DNA of 52,596 nt, taken from positions 1 to 52,596 of the forward strand of contig JASMMK010000051.1 in the NCBI GenBank assembly GCA_030748215.1, read 5' to 3'. Position 1 is the first letter of the stretch, and each line of letters opens with the position of its first letter. A model generated the notes under the pieces. The model was not told the DNA's origin, did not search any database, and worked only from the letters and a program-made list of their open reading frames with translations. The position numbers and the translations under genes were made by a program. This stretch comes from Candidatus Scalindua sp. Its GTDB lineage: Bacteria > Planctomycetota > Brocadiia > Brocadiales > Scalinduaceae. Of the stretch, positions 1 through 8,140 are shown piece by piece.

Positions 1-359
1 CGAATGAACCATGGATTGCACTCGAAGTTGTAGAGGGCGGATTCGATGCGGCAGATGATTGGATAGCTGAACACGTGCAGCCCCATGATATCGTAGTCAC
101 CGCTGATATTCTGCTTGCGAACCGCTGCCTGAAGAGAGACGCGTGTGTAATTGGTCCAACCGGAAAGCCGTTTACGGACAACAATATTGGAGGCGCCGTC
201 GCAACCCGAAACCTGTTGGCGGTACTGCGTGAAACCGGGGAGGTAACGGGTGGGCCTCCGCCGATAAAGAAGCGCGACCGATCACGTTTTCTTCAACAAC
301 TTGACATAGCGATACAGACAATCCGCCGTAAGCATCCGCTCAACCAGCCTGATACTTAA
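1..359 (+). CDS. UPF0178 (DUF188, YaiI/YqxD family) protein, 5' end missing
   Basis: The open frame enters from the window edge (codons in frame with base 3) and ends at TAA 357-359. It covers the C-terminal two thirds of a protein of about 150 residues. Family signatures are visible: an EGGFDAADDWI segment, then DIVVTADILLA, a GPTGKPFT stretch and a basic tail with PPPIKKRDRSRF. DUF188 is a PIN-like fold and its function is not established. It converges on the rhlE remnant with only 4 bases between the stops. Local base composition is about half G+C, higher than most of the window. An internal GTG at 75 could pass for a start, but clear homology continues upstream of it. Confidence 0.85.
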   Translation, partial: NEPWIALEVVEGGFDAADDWIAEHVQPHDIVVTADILLANRCLKRDACVIGPTGKPFTDNNIGGAVATRNLLAVLRETGEVTGGPPPIKKRDRSRFLQQLDIAIQTIRRKHPLNQPDT

Positions 360-363
360 CGGC

Positions 364-1646
364 TTAGCGCTTAGGAACTTTCCTACGCCTCGCACCACCA
401 CTATTGCCTTTAGTCTCGTGGGGTCTGCCACCCCGGAAGGTACCTTTACTACCGCCACGGCGGCGGCTCCTGTGGGCTTCAGCCCCGGCAGCCTCATCCT
501 TCCCCGTAACTTTTGCCGGCTTCGAAAAGCCTTCGATCTGGTTGACCGGAATTGTATGTTTAATCAAGCGTTCAATAGCACGCAGTAGTTTAACCTCATC
601 GTCCATCACCAGAGAAATTGCCTCTCCCGTGCTACCGGCACGACCGGTGCGGCCGATGCGGTGCACGTAGTTCTCTGCAATATTAGGCATATCGTAGTTC
701 ACCACGTGCGGAAGGCGATCGATATCCAGGCCTCGAGAGGCGATATCCGTTGCCACCAGAACGCGCACTTTACAGGCCTTGAATTCCGCCAGAGCAAGCG
801 TCCGTGCCGTCTGGCTTTTGTTGCCGTGATGGCAGACGCCATTATTCCGTTCTTTCCCAGCTGTTTAGCCAGACGATTGGCGCCGTGCTTGGTCCTGGTA
901 AACACCAGCACCTGGTTCCAATCACCTTCTGTAATAAGGTGAGACAGCAATTCGCTCTTGCGGGATTTTGGTACGAGGTAAACAGATTGGTCAACTGTCT
1001 CTGCCGCCACATTCTGTCCTGCCACTTCAACCAGCTTCGGCTTATGGAGAATGGTATCTGCCAACGCCTTGATCTCTTTCGAATAGGTCGCAGAAAAAAA
1101 CAGCGTTTGCCGCTTCTTCGGTACCATCCGAATAATTTTACGGATGTCGTGAATAAAACCCATATCTAACATGCGGTCTGCCTCGTCAAGAATCAGCACT
1201 TCAATACACGAAAGATCGAGAACTTTCTGACCAATGAGATCGAGAAGGCGGCCGGGAGTGCCGATGACAATGTGAACTCCCCGGCGCAGTTGTTTTATCT
1301 GAGGGTTAATACCGACTCCTCCGAAAATAACAGTCGAACGAATATGTAATCCCTGCCCGTAAGTCTCGATACTTTTGCCGACCTGAGCCGCCAGTTCACG
1401 GGTTGGAGTCAGAACGAGAGCCCGCGGTCGGTGTCCACCGCGATGACCCTGGGTGCTTAAAATATGTAGAAGCGGCAGCGTGAAAGCCGCAGTTTTACCC
1501 GTACCCGTCTGCGCCCCGGCAAGAATATCCCGGCCCTCAATAATGACCGGAATGGCTTTTCGCTGAATAGGTGTCGGCTCAATATAACCCTGAAATTTAA
1601 CTCCGGTCAGTATCTCCGGACGTAGGCCTAAATTTTCAAATGACAT
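364..1646 (-). pseudogene. rhlE: DEAD-box RNA helicase RhlE, single frameshift
   Basis: ATP-dependent RNA helicase of the RhlE group (cold shock, RNA remodelling, degradosome-associated in other bacteria). I place the start at ATG 1646 ([13 protein letters not shown]), with AGGA about 7 bases upstream. Visible motifs are the Q motif (PTPIQ), Walker [25 protein letters not shown] and SAT. After residue about 275 the frame changes. The helicase C-terminal half ([24 protein letters not shown]) and a basic RGG-like tail continue in another minus-strand frame ending at 364. The break lies near 828. Restoring one base there would join the frames and recreate the expected AIHGNKSQ motif. It is either a recent pseudogene or a sequencing error. 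Confidence 0.85.
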
Positions 1647-1799
1647 ATAATTATCCTGTGATCTGCTAATTCTAAATAGATGCGGCATTAGATTCCGGAT
1701 CAAGTCCGGATTGACACTTCTCAGGCAGATGGTTTAATCTTAATATTTAAAAACGAATTGGAAATAAGGGGGGAGTCTCGCAACTGCTCTTCCATTATA

Positions 1800-2324
1800 T
1801 CACTCTACACCGTTCCCTGTTGTCGCGGGAACTACAATTTCCTCTTTAATGATGTTTCCGTTCCTGATTTCCCAGATGGTTTCATGCTTTGTACACTTAG
1901 CCCTGAGAGACGCGTTGCTTCCAAGTATTTGGGTTGGCAGTTTCAAATCTGTCGACCAGTTCCAGGTACGAGACCAGTTCATGTTTATCCTTTGCACGGA
2001 GGTACTGCAAGTTCTCCTCTAATTCCCTGAGTTTATTTCTGGCAATAATCAATTTGGTTTCTGTTAACTCGTAATGTGCCGTTGCTCCGCCGGCATATTC
2101 GTCCATTGTCTCATGAAGAATCCTTTCCAATTCTTCGTGAGACAAGCCTTCCCCTCCATCCATCCAACGCAAAACTCTCTCTCTTTATTTACTTCATCTT
2201 CATTTATATGCAGCAATTCAATATCCGCAATTTCTTCAATAGCCGTCCTTACCGCCATCTTTGCCTCTACCCAGGCACCGCTTACATATTTCTTGGGAGC
2301 ACCTCCGTGTTCCTGCAAAGCAAT
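1800..2324 (-). pseudogene. Hypothetical gene broken into three overlapping frames
   Basis: Three minus-strand frames follow one another with protein-like composition: one from about 2324 to 2150 (contains AVRTAIEEIADIELLHINED), one to about 1920 (contains HEELERILHETMDEYAGG and a coiled-coil-like stretch), and one to 1800 (contains HETIWEIRNGNIIKEEIVV). Joined, they would make one soluble, acidic protein of roughly 170 residues. The first junction lies in a G-rich repeat near 2155-2165, a plausible slippage site. I do not recognise the family. It begins directly after the stop of the CysH-like gene, so it may belong to the same transcript. The alternative is two or three independent small genes, which I think less likely. 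No function is proposed. Confidence 0.4.
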
Positions 2325-2981
2325 TTAAGGATTTCGAAATATCCCGCATTCTTTCCATATATTACATTCCTTTTTTTGATCGGGCCCCTTGGTAACATCA
2401 AAATGGTTTTGATTAACCGGTAATTTGTTTAAAATGAGGTATTCATTTATTTTACAATGATCCCAATCTAAAATAGGAAGAACCTGGCACAGGCCTTTAT
2501 TAAATTGAACAAATTTTGCGTTTTCTCTCTCTTCTGTTTCATGACTCATGACTCCTCCAAGCCATGCTTTAACTTTTAACTCTTTAAATCCTCTATTCAG
2601 CGGTTCATGTTTTATAATAGAGACAACCTTATCAAAATAATCTGAACTCATATCATTCCAATTTGGATATTTCTCTTCAGTCTCCCTTTTAGAAATTAAG
2701 CTTTTGTAAATCCTAATATCATATCCTTCATTTTTCATATACTTCAGCATGTTATGTGTACAATCATTGAAATATCCTGTATCTACAAATATTATAGGCG
2801 GGCAAAACCCTAAAGCATCTCTTGTCAGGTTAGGTAAAACCGCAGAAGTATTACCACCACTCGTTGTCAAAAACAGACCTTCTTTGAAAGTTTCATAAGC
2901 CCATATGATCCTCTCTTTGCTTTCTTTCTTGACAAAGCTTCTATTTATTTCTTCTATATTCAGTTTCTCTTCAATATTCAT
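2325..2981 (-). CDS. CysH-like PAPS reductase / PP-loop family protein
   Basis: This 218-residue protein has the adenine-nucleotide alpha-hydrolase (PP-loop) fold of the PAPS reductase family. Visible are SGGNTSA near residue 41 (PP-loop), a following IIFVDTGYF strand, a central AWLGGVMSHETEER segment matching the family's substrate-binding region, LPILDWDHCKINEYL, and the C-terminal KECGI, which carries the family's redox cysteine. It is close to normal CysH length. No sulfite reductase or ATP sulfurylase gene lies nearby, so assimilatory sulfate reduction cannot be assumed. CysH-like proteins also occur in phages and in sulfur-modification systems. The start is ATG 2981. A universal stress protein lies upstream across a hairpin-rich spacer and a broken gene follows. 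Confidence 0.75.
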   Translation of the reverse strand: MNIEEKLNIEEINRSFVKKESKERIIWAYETFKEGLFLTTSGGNTSAVLPNLTRDALGFCPPIIFVDTGYFNDCTHNMLKYMKNEGYDIRIYKSLISKRETEEKYPNWNDMSSDYFDKVVSIIKHEPLNRGFKELKVKAWLGGVMSHETEERENAKFVQFNKGLCQVLPILDWDHCKINEYLILNKLPVNQNHFDVTKGPDQKKECNIWKECGIFRNP

Positions 2982-3013
2982 AAGTTGAAATATCTTTCGT
3001 AATACAAAATAAC

Positions 3014-3050
3014 TGCCTGCCCGCCAGTTTGTTAGGCGGGAAAGCAGGCA
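3014..3050. repeat. Palindromic hairpin element
   Basis: TGCCTGCCCGCC (3014-3025) and GGCGGG...GCAGGCA (3035-3050) form a GC-rich stem with a 9-base loop and a 3-base bulge. It sits between the universal stress protein and the CysH-like gene. There is no T run, so it looks more like a dispersed palindromic repeat than an intrinsic terminator. Confidence 0.6.
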
Positions 3051-3069
3051 CTTGCAACTCCATCATCTG

Positions 3070-3534
3070 TTATTCATCTATTATCTTTGTTTCACAGGTT
3101 ACTTTCTCTTTCAGTTCTGCCACGGCAGATCCGAAGAAAAACCGTGATAAACGCGACCTTTTTCTTCTTGTAACGAGGATCAAGCTCACCTGTTCCTCTT
3201 CGGCAACAGACAGTGCTACATTCAAAAATGTGCCTCTTTTGATAACTGATTTGTAATCAACGCCTTTGCTTTTAGCCGCTTCTTCGATCTCTAAGATCTT
3301 CTCTTTTCCCTGAACTGAGTATTCATCCAAAACCGCGTTAAAAAGGTTCTCGGTTGTTTTCCCCCCAATCCATCCTTCCTCAGTCAAGCTATCAAATATT
3401 TTCTGTGGTACCTCATTATCAACAACAAAAAGGATTATCAGCTTTGCATCGTCTTTACTTGCAATGTCAACCGCTTCTTTAATACACTTATCCGATTTTC
3501 TTGTAGTCGAAAGTATTAATAATATTTTATCCAT
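3070..3534 (-). CDS. Universal stress protein (UspA family)
   Basis: This 154-residue single-domain UspA protein begins with MDKILLILSTTRKSDKCIKEAVDIA and has the alternating strand/helix pattern of the family, with ILFVVD as beta-2. The usual C-terminal ATP-binding signature G-2x-G-9x-G(S/T) is present only in altered form (RRKRSRLSRFFFGSAVAEL), so nucleotide binding is uncertain. The start is ATG 3534. It lies between the CysH-like gene and the SLC13 transporter on the same strand, separated from the transporter by a palindromic repeat. Members tune survival under stress; no partner can be named from the sequence. Confidence 0.82.
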   Translation of the reverse strand: MDKILLILSTTRKSDKCIKEAVDIASKDDAKLIILFVVDNEVPQKIFDSLTEEGWIGGKTTENLFNAVLDEYSVQGKEKILEIEEAAKSKGVDYKSVIKRGTFLNVALSVAEEEQVSLILVTRRKRSRLSRFFFGSAVAELKEKVTCETKIIDE

Positions 3535-3550
3535 AATTCACCAATGATTT

Positions 3551-3573
3551 GTTCCCACGCAGAGCGTGGGAAC
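3551..3573. repeat. Perfect inverted repeat GTTCCCACGC-aga-GCGTGGGAAC
   Basis: A 10-bp perfect stem with a 3-base loop in the spacer between the SLC13 transporter and the usp gene. This palindrome type, from memory, recurs as a dispersed REP-like sequence in several bacterial lineages. It is not followed by a T run on either strand. Confidence 0.65.
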
Positions 3574-3600
3574 GAGTAAAGGGTTCACGAAAAAATAACT

Positions 3601-5001
3601 TTACAAGCTGAGGCCCAGAAGAGGCCAGTAATAATAAGCGAAAAAATTGAACAAAATCCATGAAACAATCTTCAGTATCAACCCGCCCTTAAATGCATTG
3701 CCCGGCGTAATGAAACCTGACGAATGTGCAATGGCAACTGCCGGAGTGCCCATAGGAAGAATAAATGCCAGGCCCGATGGAACAGTTACGGCTAATGTCA
3801 CAATTATCGGGTTTATTGAAAAATCTATCGCAATCCCTATGGTTATTGGCATCATGAGGGCGACTACAGCCGTATTGCTCATGGTTTCAGTCAAAAAAAT
3901 TGCAAAAAGAGATATCACCATAATCAAAACAAATGGCGATTGGAGGGATCCTATGTTGGATATATCAACCAGCCAACGGGTTGCACCTGTCTTTCCCATA
4001 GCAAAACCAAGGCAGATAGCACCCCCATACATAAGTATCAACCCCCAGTTTACATCTTCCTCTACTTCCTTCCACCGTATTAGCTTGAATACAAAGGCAA
4101 TAACAACGGAGGCCAAAGCAATATTAGCAAGTCCGAATTTTTCACCGAAGCATATCCATGTAAAAATCGTTGCTACCATAAGAATTCCAATAGAGAGCTC
4201 ATTGCGTTTCATCTTTCCAATGCATGCGGTTCTGTTAACCAATAATTTTCGTGCCTTTTTTACATCTTTTATCTCCGCTGGAAAAAGAACGACCAATAAC
4301 CAATACGTAACGACCAGCATTGTTATAACTGCTGGCAGCGTTGCGAGCATCCATTTGAAAAAACCGATAGATTCACCTGTTGTATCATGAAGCATTCCAA
4401 TGGCCAAAGGGGCCCTGGCACCACCTAAAAATGTTGCTACTCCTCCAATACCACATCCCCACGCCATACCCAAAAACAGAGACCTGCCATAGCTGCTTTC
4501 ACCCGGCTTTAACTTCAGACTCAAAGCAATGGCTGTAATAATAGGAAACATCATTGCGGCAACGGCATGTGCTGACATCCAAAACGAAGAAAATGCTGAC
4601 AGCACAATAACCCCCAGAAGCAAGAACCTGGGCGAATGACCAAACCACTTCAGGAACATCAGAGCCACTCTATTGCTTAAACCTGTCCTGGCAACAGCAG
4701 AGGCCAGAATAAATGCTCCGAGAATAAAGAAAACTGCCTGATTACCAAAAAGAGAGTACGTTTTTTCTGCCGGCAAAACCCCCAACAGAGGGAAAAGTAT
4801 AATTGCAAGCAGGCTTGTTATCATCAGTGGTATCACGTGGCTAACCCAGAAAATAATACAGAGTACAAATATAGCCAACGCTTTCTTCCCATCTTCTGTA
4901 AGCCCTTCTGGCACAGGAAGATAGACTATCAAAGCAAATATAAACGAGGCAACCGACAAGATGATAAATCTATAGTTATTTTTTGTTTGAACTACATCCA
5001 T
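3601..5001 (-). CDS. SLC13/DASS family anion:sodium symporter-like permease
   Basis: This 466-residue membrane protein has about a dozen hydrophobic segments and a DASS (divalent anion:Na+ symporter) layout with two inverted halves. The second half keeps the family SNT motif (residues 375-377, in ETMSNTAVVALMMPI). In the first half the corresponding loop reads WMSAHAVAAMM, with SAH at 143-145 instead of SNT. Family substrates include dicarboxylates, citrate and sulfate. The nearby CysH-like gene makes sulfate or another sulfur anion a reasonable guess, but the sequence does not settle it. The start is ATG 5001. The Rrf2 regulator lies 68 bp upstream on the same strand, so the two are probably co-transcribed. 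Confidence 0.82.
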   Translation of the reverse strand: MDVVQTKNNYRFIILSVASFIFALIVYLPVPEGLTEDGKKALAIFVLCIIFWVSHVIPLMITSLLAIILFPLLGVLPAEKTYSLFGNQAVFFILGAFILASAVARTGLSNRVALMFLKWFGHSPRFLLLGVIVLSAFSSFWMSAHAVAAMMFPIITAIALSLKLKPGESSYGRSLFLGMAWGCGIGGVATFLGGARAPLAIGMLHDTTGESIGFFKWMLATLPAVITMLVVTYWLLVVLFPAEIKDVKKARKLLVNRTACIGKMKRNELSIGILMVATIFTWICFGEKFGLANIALASVVIAFVFKLIRWKEVEEDVNWGLILMYGGAICLGFAMGKTGATRWLVDISNIGSLQSPFVLIMVISLFAIFLTETMSNTAVVALMMPITIGIAIDFSINPIIVTLAVTVPSGLAFILPMGTPAVAIAHSSGFITPGNAFKGGLILKIVSWILFNFFAYYYWPLLGLSL

Positions 5002-5069
5002 TTGCTTTTCCGTAAATTTATTACTTTGTTTTAAGCTTAGTCAAGAATTAGAGAAAATTTTTTTATTAG

Positions 5070-5522
5070 TTATATATGGTACATTGTGCCTGTTTTCTGC
5101 GCTTTTTCCTGAGTAATAAGATCCTTTATTGTTACATTTTCTATACTTGCCAACATTGCATCATACATGTTCTTCCATAAATCTTTTAATACGCATGCGT
5201 CTGCAATTGAACAACTTGCAGAAAGAGACGATATTCTCTCGTTTACACAATCAATTGGAGCCAGGGAGCCCTCGAATAGTTCTATTATTTCCCTGACACA
5301 TATCTCGCCAGGATCTCTGGCAAGACAATGGCCGCCCTTTGCCCCTCTGACACTGACGATAACGCCTCCATTTTTCAGTGTTAATAATATCCGCTCTACA
5401 AATGACTCGGGTATCGCTCTAACACTTGCTATGTCTCTACTTAGGACAAACCCCTTTTCGTATCTTTGTCCTAATTCCAAGAGTGCAAGTATTGCGTATT
5501 CTGTTTTGCTAGAAAGTTTCAT
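5070..5522 (-). CDS. Rrf2 family transcriptional regulator
   Basis: This 150-residue winged-helix regulator of the Rrf2/IscR family starts MKLSSKTEYAILALLEL and has the recognition-helix region PESFVERILLTLKNGG and the wing VRGAKGGHCLARDP. Three cysteines at 92, 104 and 110 occupy the region that binds the iron-sulfur cluster in IscR and NsrR. Two further cysteines are at 66 and 75. Sensing of iron-sulfur status, nitric oxide or sulfur (as for CymR) is therefore possible. It lies directly upstream of the SLC13 transporter, its most likely target. A strong minus-strand promoter and a dyad in its own leader suggest autoregulation. Confidence 0.88.
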   Translation of the reverse strand: MKLSSKTEYAILALLELGQRYEKGFVLSRDIASVRAIPESFVERILLTLKNGGVIVSVRGAKGGHCLARDPGEICVREIIELFEGSLAPIDCVNERISSLSASCSIADACVLKDLWKNMYDAMLASIENVTIKDLITQEKAQKTGTMYHI

Positions 5523-5544
5523 TTAAATAATGGTTTAAAGGTTT

Positions 5545-5577
5545 TTACTAAGTTTTATTATTACTTATAGTTAGTAA
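5545..5577 (-). promoter_or_regulatory. Candidate operator dyad in the rrf2 leader
   Basis: TTACTAA (5545-5551) and TTAGTAA (5571-5577) form a perfect 7-bp inverted repeat about 20-50 bp before the rrf2 start codon, in AT-rich DNA. A second TTACT/AGTAA pair overlaps it. The position fits an autoregulatory site. Binding by this Rrf2 protein is inference. Confidence 0.35.
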
Positions 5578-5614
5578 TACCAGACATTCTTGACCAAGTT
5601 TGCGACAAAGTCAA

Positions 5615-5642
5615 ATTCTATTATTTTTAAAAAAAATGTCAA
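5615..5642 (-). promoter_or_regulatory. Sigma-70 type promoter for rrf2-SLC13
   Basis: On the minus strand, TTGACA (5642-5637), a 16-base spacer and TAGAAT (5620-5615) make a near-consensus promoter. Transcription would start near 5608 and leave a leader of about 86 bases before the rrf2 ATG. Confidence 0.6.
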
Positions 5643-5664
5643 CTAATTTTTTGGAGTATTTCCT

Positions 5665-6633
5665 TTACCACTCCATTAATTCCCCAACTATCTCTTCTAC
5701 AAGATCCTTAATTGTTACTATTCCAATTGGCTTACTGTTTTTGTCGATAACGATGGCCATTCGCTGTTTTGTCTCCTGCATTCTTACCAGTGCATCGTCT
5801 ATAAGTGTATCAGCGCTAATGTGTTCGGTCTCTTTCAAGAAGTCGCTTATTTTTGATTCTTCTGTACAGACACTCAAAAAATCGAACAGGTTAATTACTC
5901 CGATAATATTGTTTCTCGGGCCGCTAAAGATGGGAATCCTGGAAAATCTTACGTTTTTTGCTAAAACCTTCATCTGCTCTGCATTTACTTCGGATGAGAT
6001 GACAGTTGCTTTATTGAGCGGAATCATAATTTTCCTTATCGGAATACTGCCAAGCTTCATAATATTTCTGGCCATCAAATCCTGATAGCCGGAGATAACC
6101 CCCTCTTTGGCGCCTTCTCTTATGAAAAATCCTAATCTATATGGCGTAAAGACTGTAGTTCTTTTGTTCGTACGCCTTAAAAAAAATTGAGGAATTTTAT
6201 TTACAGCTTTTAAAATATATACTAATGGGGAAAAAATCTGGGAAAAAAACCGGATACCGGATGATGCAGGATAAAGAAATTTATCGGCATTTCTTTGACA
6301 GATATCCTTTGGCATAACCTCCGCAAAAATCAGCATAATTGGTGCTAAAATCAGCGTTGCAGTCAATCCGGAATTAGCGTAAGACATCTTTTCTGATATG
6401 ATATTTGTAAATATTGCAGATACCAGATAGTTGACAATGTTATTACCTATTAATATTGTGCAAATCAAAGCTTGCGGATCATTTAATAGTTTCTTAATAA
6501 TCTTTGCGCTTCGATTTCCCCTATCCACATTGTATTGTAGTCTGACACGATTAACACAGTAAACAGCGATCTCAATTCCTGAAAAATACGCTGAGGACAA
6601 AAGGAACAATATTAACAGATAATATTCAATCAT
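5665..6633 (-). CDS. CNNM/HlyC-CorC type membrane protein, DUF21 plus CBS pair, short form
   Basis: This 322-residue protein has an N-terminal DUF21 (CNNM) transmembrane domain to about residue 150, including the IGNN and EVMPK motifs, then two CBS domains ending in VTIKDLVEEIVGEL. It lacks the C-terminal CorC_HlyC domain found in its upstream neighbour. Family members are linked to divalent metal (Mg2+, Co2+) efflux and to membrane integrity. Its start (ATG 6633) overlaps the end of the upstream paralogue by 8 bases, so the two are translationally coupled and may form a heteromer. Confidence 0.87.
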   Translation of the reverse strand: MIEYYLLILFLLSSAYFSGIEIAVYCVNRVRLQYNVDRGNRSAKIIKKLLNDPQALICTILIGNNIVNYLVSAIFTNIISEKMSYANSGLTATLILAPIMLIFAEVMPKDICQRNADKFLYPASSGIRFFSQIFSPLVYILKAVNKIPQFFLRRTNKRTTVFTPYRLGFFIREGAKEGVISGYQDLMARNIMKLGSIPIRKIMIPLNKATVISSEVNAEQMKVLAKNVRFSRIPIFSGPRNNIIGVINLFDFLSVCTEESKISDFLKETEHISADTLIDDALVRMQETKQRMAIVIDKNSKPIGIVTIKDLVEEIVGELMEW

Positions 6634-7942
6634 TTTTATCCTCGTCTGACTTGCTTATTACATTCATTTCCTGCAGTATCGACGTAATGCGCCTTTTCCT
6701 GACGCTTTCGACAGTAAAAACAAAGTCCTCATATTTAACGGAATCTCCCTTCTGGGGAATGTGTTCGAGTAAAGCAATAACAAGCCCGCCTATAGTATCA
6801 ACGCCCATTGGCTCTATTTCCACGCCAAAAGTATCTGACCAGTCACGGAGACTAAGGTTACCGGACATCAGATACTTGTTTTCATCAATTTTATTAATCG
6901 TCTCTCTCGGCTTCTCATGTTCATCCTGTATCTCGCCAACAATTTCCTCTATAATGTCTTCAAGCGTAATGAGTCCTGCCGTACCGCCATGTTCATCAAC
7001 TACAATAGCCAGCTGGCTACCTTCGCGTCTAAACTGGCGCAACAAACCTTCAATGCTTTTCGGTTCCGGAACAAACTGGACCGGCTTCAGAATACCCTTC
7101 AATTGTGCTTTTGGATTAAGAAAAATGTCCTTTGCGTGAACGATGCCCAGGATATTGTCCGGTGTCTCTTCATAAATAGGGAACTTAGTATCCTTTGTTT
7201 CTCGCGCAAGCTCAATGAGTTCTTGCACCGGATCGGCAATATCGAACATATTCATATCTACACGTGGAAGCATTATCTCTTTTATCTGCGCTCTCTTAAA
7301 GTCCAGAATTCCATGTATCATAGAACGCTCCTCCTGGTCGACAATGCCCTGTTTTTCGCTAAACTCTACAAGCATCTTTAATTCGTCGATCGTAACACAT
7401 TTTTCGTCACCGCCGCCCTTATCAAAAACCCTGCTTATCGAATTAATAATTGAAGTTAAAATAAACCGAAATGGTAAAAAGATTTTATCAAAGAGGTAGA
7501 TAGGCATTGCGGCCCACCTGGAATATTGATCTGGAATTTTTACTGCGATGTTTTTGGGAATTACTTCTCCCATAATAATAATCGTGAGAAGGCTGCAAGC
7601 ACATACTGCTCCTGCCACCCAGAGACCGCCATATGAACTGTCAACTGCTATCTCTTGAGCAACACCATAAGAAGCACAGTAAAAACCAATATTTGCCAGC
7701 ATATTTCCAAGCAAGATTGTTGTAAGTAAGTGCTTTGGCGTTTTCAGAAGCGAGTGGACTAATCTTTCAGATTTGCTATTACTTTTGCCAAACCGATTAA
7801 GCTCTTCTCTTGTTAATGAAAAAAAGGCGGTTTCTGTGGCAGAAAAAAAAGCGGAGAAACAGAGCAGGGACAACATGAATAGGGCTTGCGGCAGGTAATT
7901 CAATAATAACGTATATAAATTAGCGTCTTCCAAGAATGTCAC
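6626..7942 (-). CDS. CNNM/HlyC-CorC type membrane protein, DUF21-CBS-CBS-CorC_HlyC, full length
   Basis: This 438-residue protein has the complete family layout. A DUF21 membrane domain (residues about 10-190, with ILLGNMLANIG and GEVIPKN) is followed by two CBS domains (KEIMLPRVDMNMFDI to LEDIIEEIVGEI) and a CorC_HlyC domain near the C-terminus (GNLSLRDWSDTFGVEIE to VKYEDFVFTVESVRKRRI). It probably handles Mg2+/Co2+ or acts in magnesium homeostasis; older names call such proteins hemolysins without good evidence. The predicted start is GTG 7942. The upstream gap has no obvious promoter. It is the first gene of a two-gene unit with the shorter paralogue. Confidence 0.88.
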   Translation of the reverse strand: MTFLEDANLYTLLLNYLPQALFMLSLLCFSAFFSATETAFFSLTREELNRFGKSNSKSERLVHSLLKTPKHLLTTILLGNMLANIGFYCASYGVAQEIAVDSSYGGLWVAGAVCACSLLTIIIMGEVIPKNIAVKIPDQYSRWAAMPIYLFDKIFLPFRFILTSIINSISRVFDKGGGDEKCVTIDELKMLVEFSEKQGIVDQEERSMIHGILDFKRAQIKEIMLPRVDMNMFDIADPVQELIELARETKDTKFPIYEETPDNILGIVHAKDIFLNPKAQLKGILKPVQFVPEPKSIEGLLRQFRREGSQLAIVVDEHGGTAGLITLEDIIEEIVGEIQDEHEKPRETINKIDENKYLMSGNLSLRDWSDTFGVEIEPMGVDTIGGLVIALLEHIPQKGDSVKYEDFVFTVESVRKRRITSILQEMNVISKSDEDKND

Positions 7943-8140
7943 CCGTTATGGGAAGTGGCAGGCATTACTTAATAAACATTACAAAATTAAGAGATAAATT
8001 TAAAACTTCTACAAACTAATAACGCCCAAAATGTACGTAAAGTTATAACCGGTAGCTTATAAAACTGTCAATTACAAAAGGCGCTACACATGATGGCTGG
8101 CGCTTAAGCCATACTGGCATTTCTTGTACTCATCTGCGAA
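7943..8140. other. Intergenic, no feature seen
   Basis: This 198-bp stretch lies between the CNNM pair and the DUF2249 gene. I see no convincing open frame, RNA or repeat. Confidence 0.5.

Noticed and set aside
1758..2030. Plus-strand open frame opposite the broken hypothetical gene
   Set aside because: It overlaps the minus-strand frames with better protein character; composition is that of a shadow frame.
3647..4390. Long plus-strand frame opposite the SLC13 gene
   Set aside because: It is an antisense shadow of a clear membrane transporter and has no family features.
6651..7381. Two plus-strand frames opposite the CNNM-type gene
   Set aside because: Both are complements of the clear CBS protein, with no motif or ribosome binding site.
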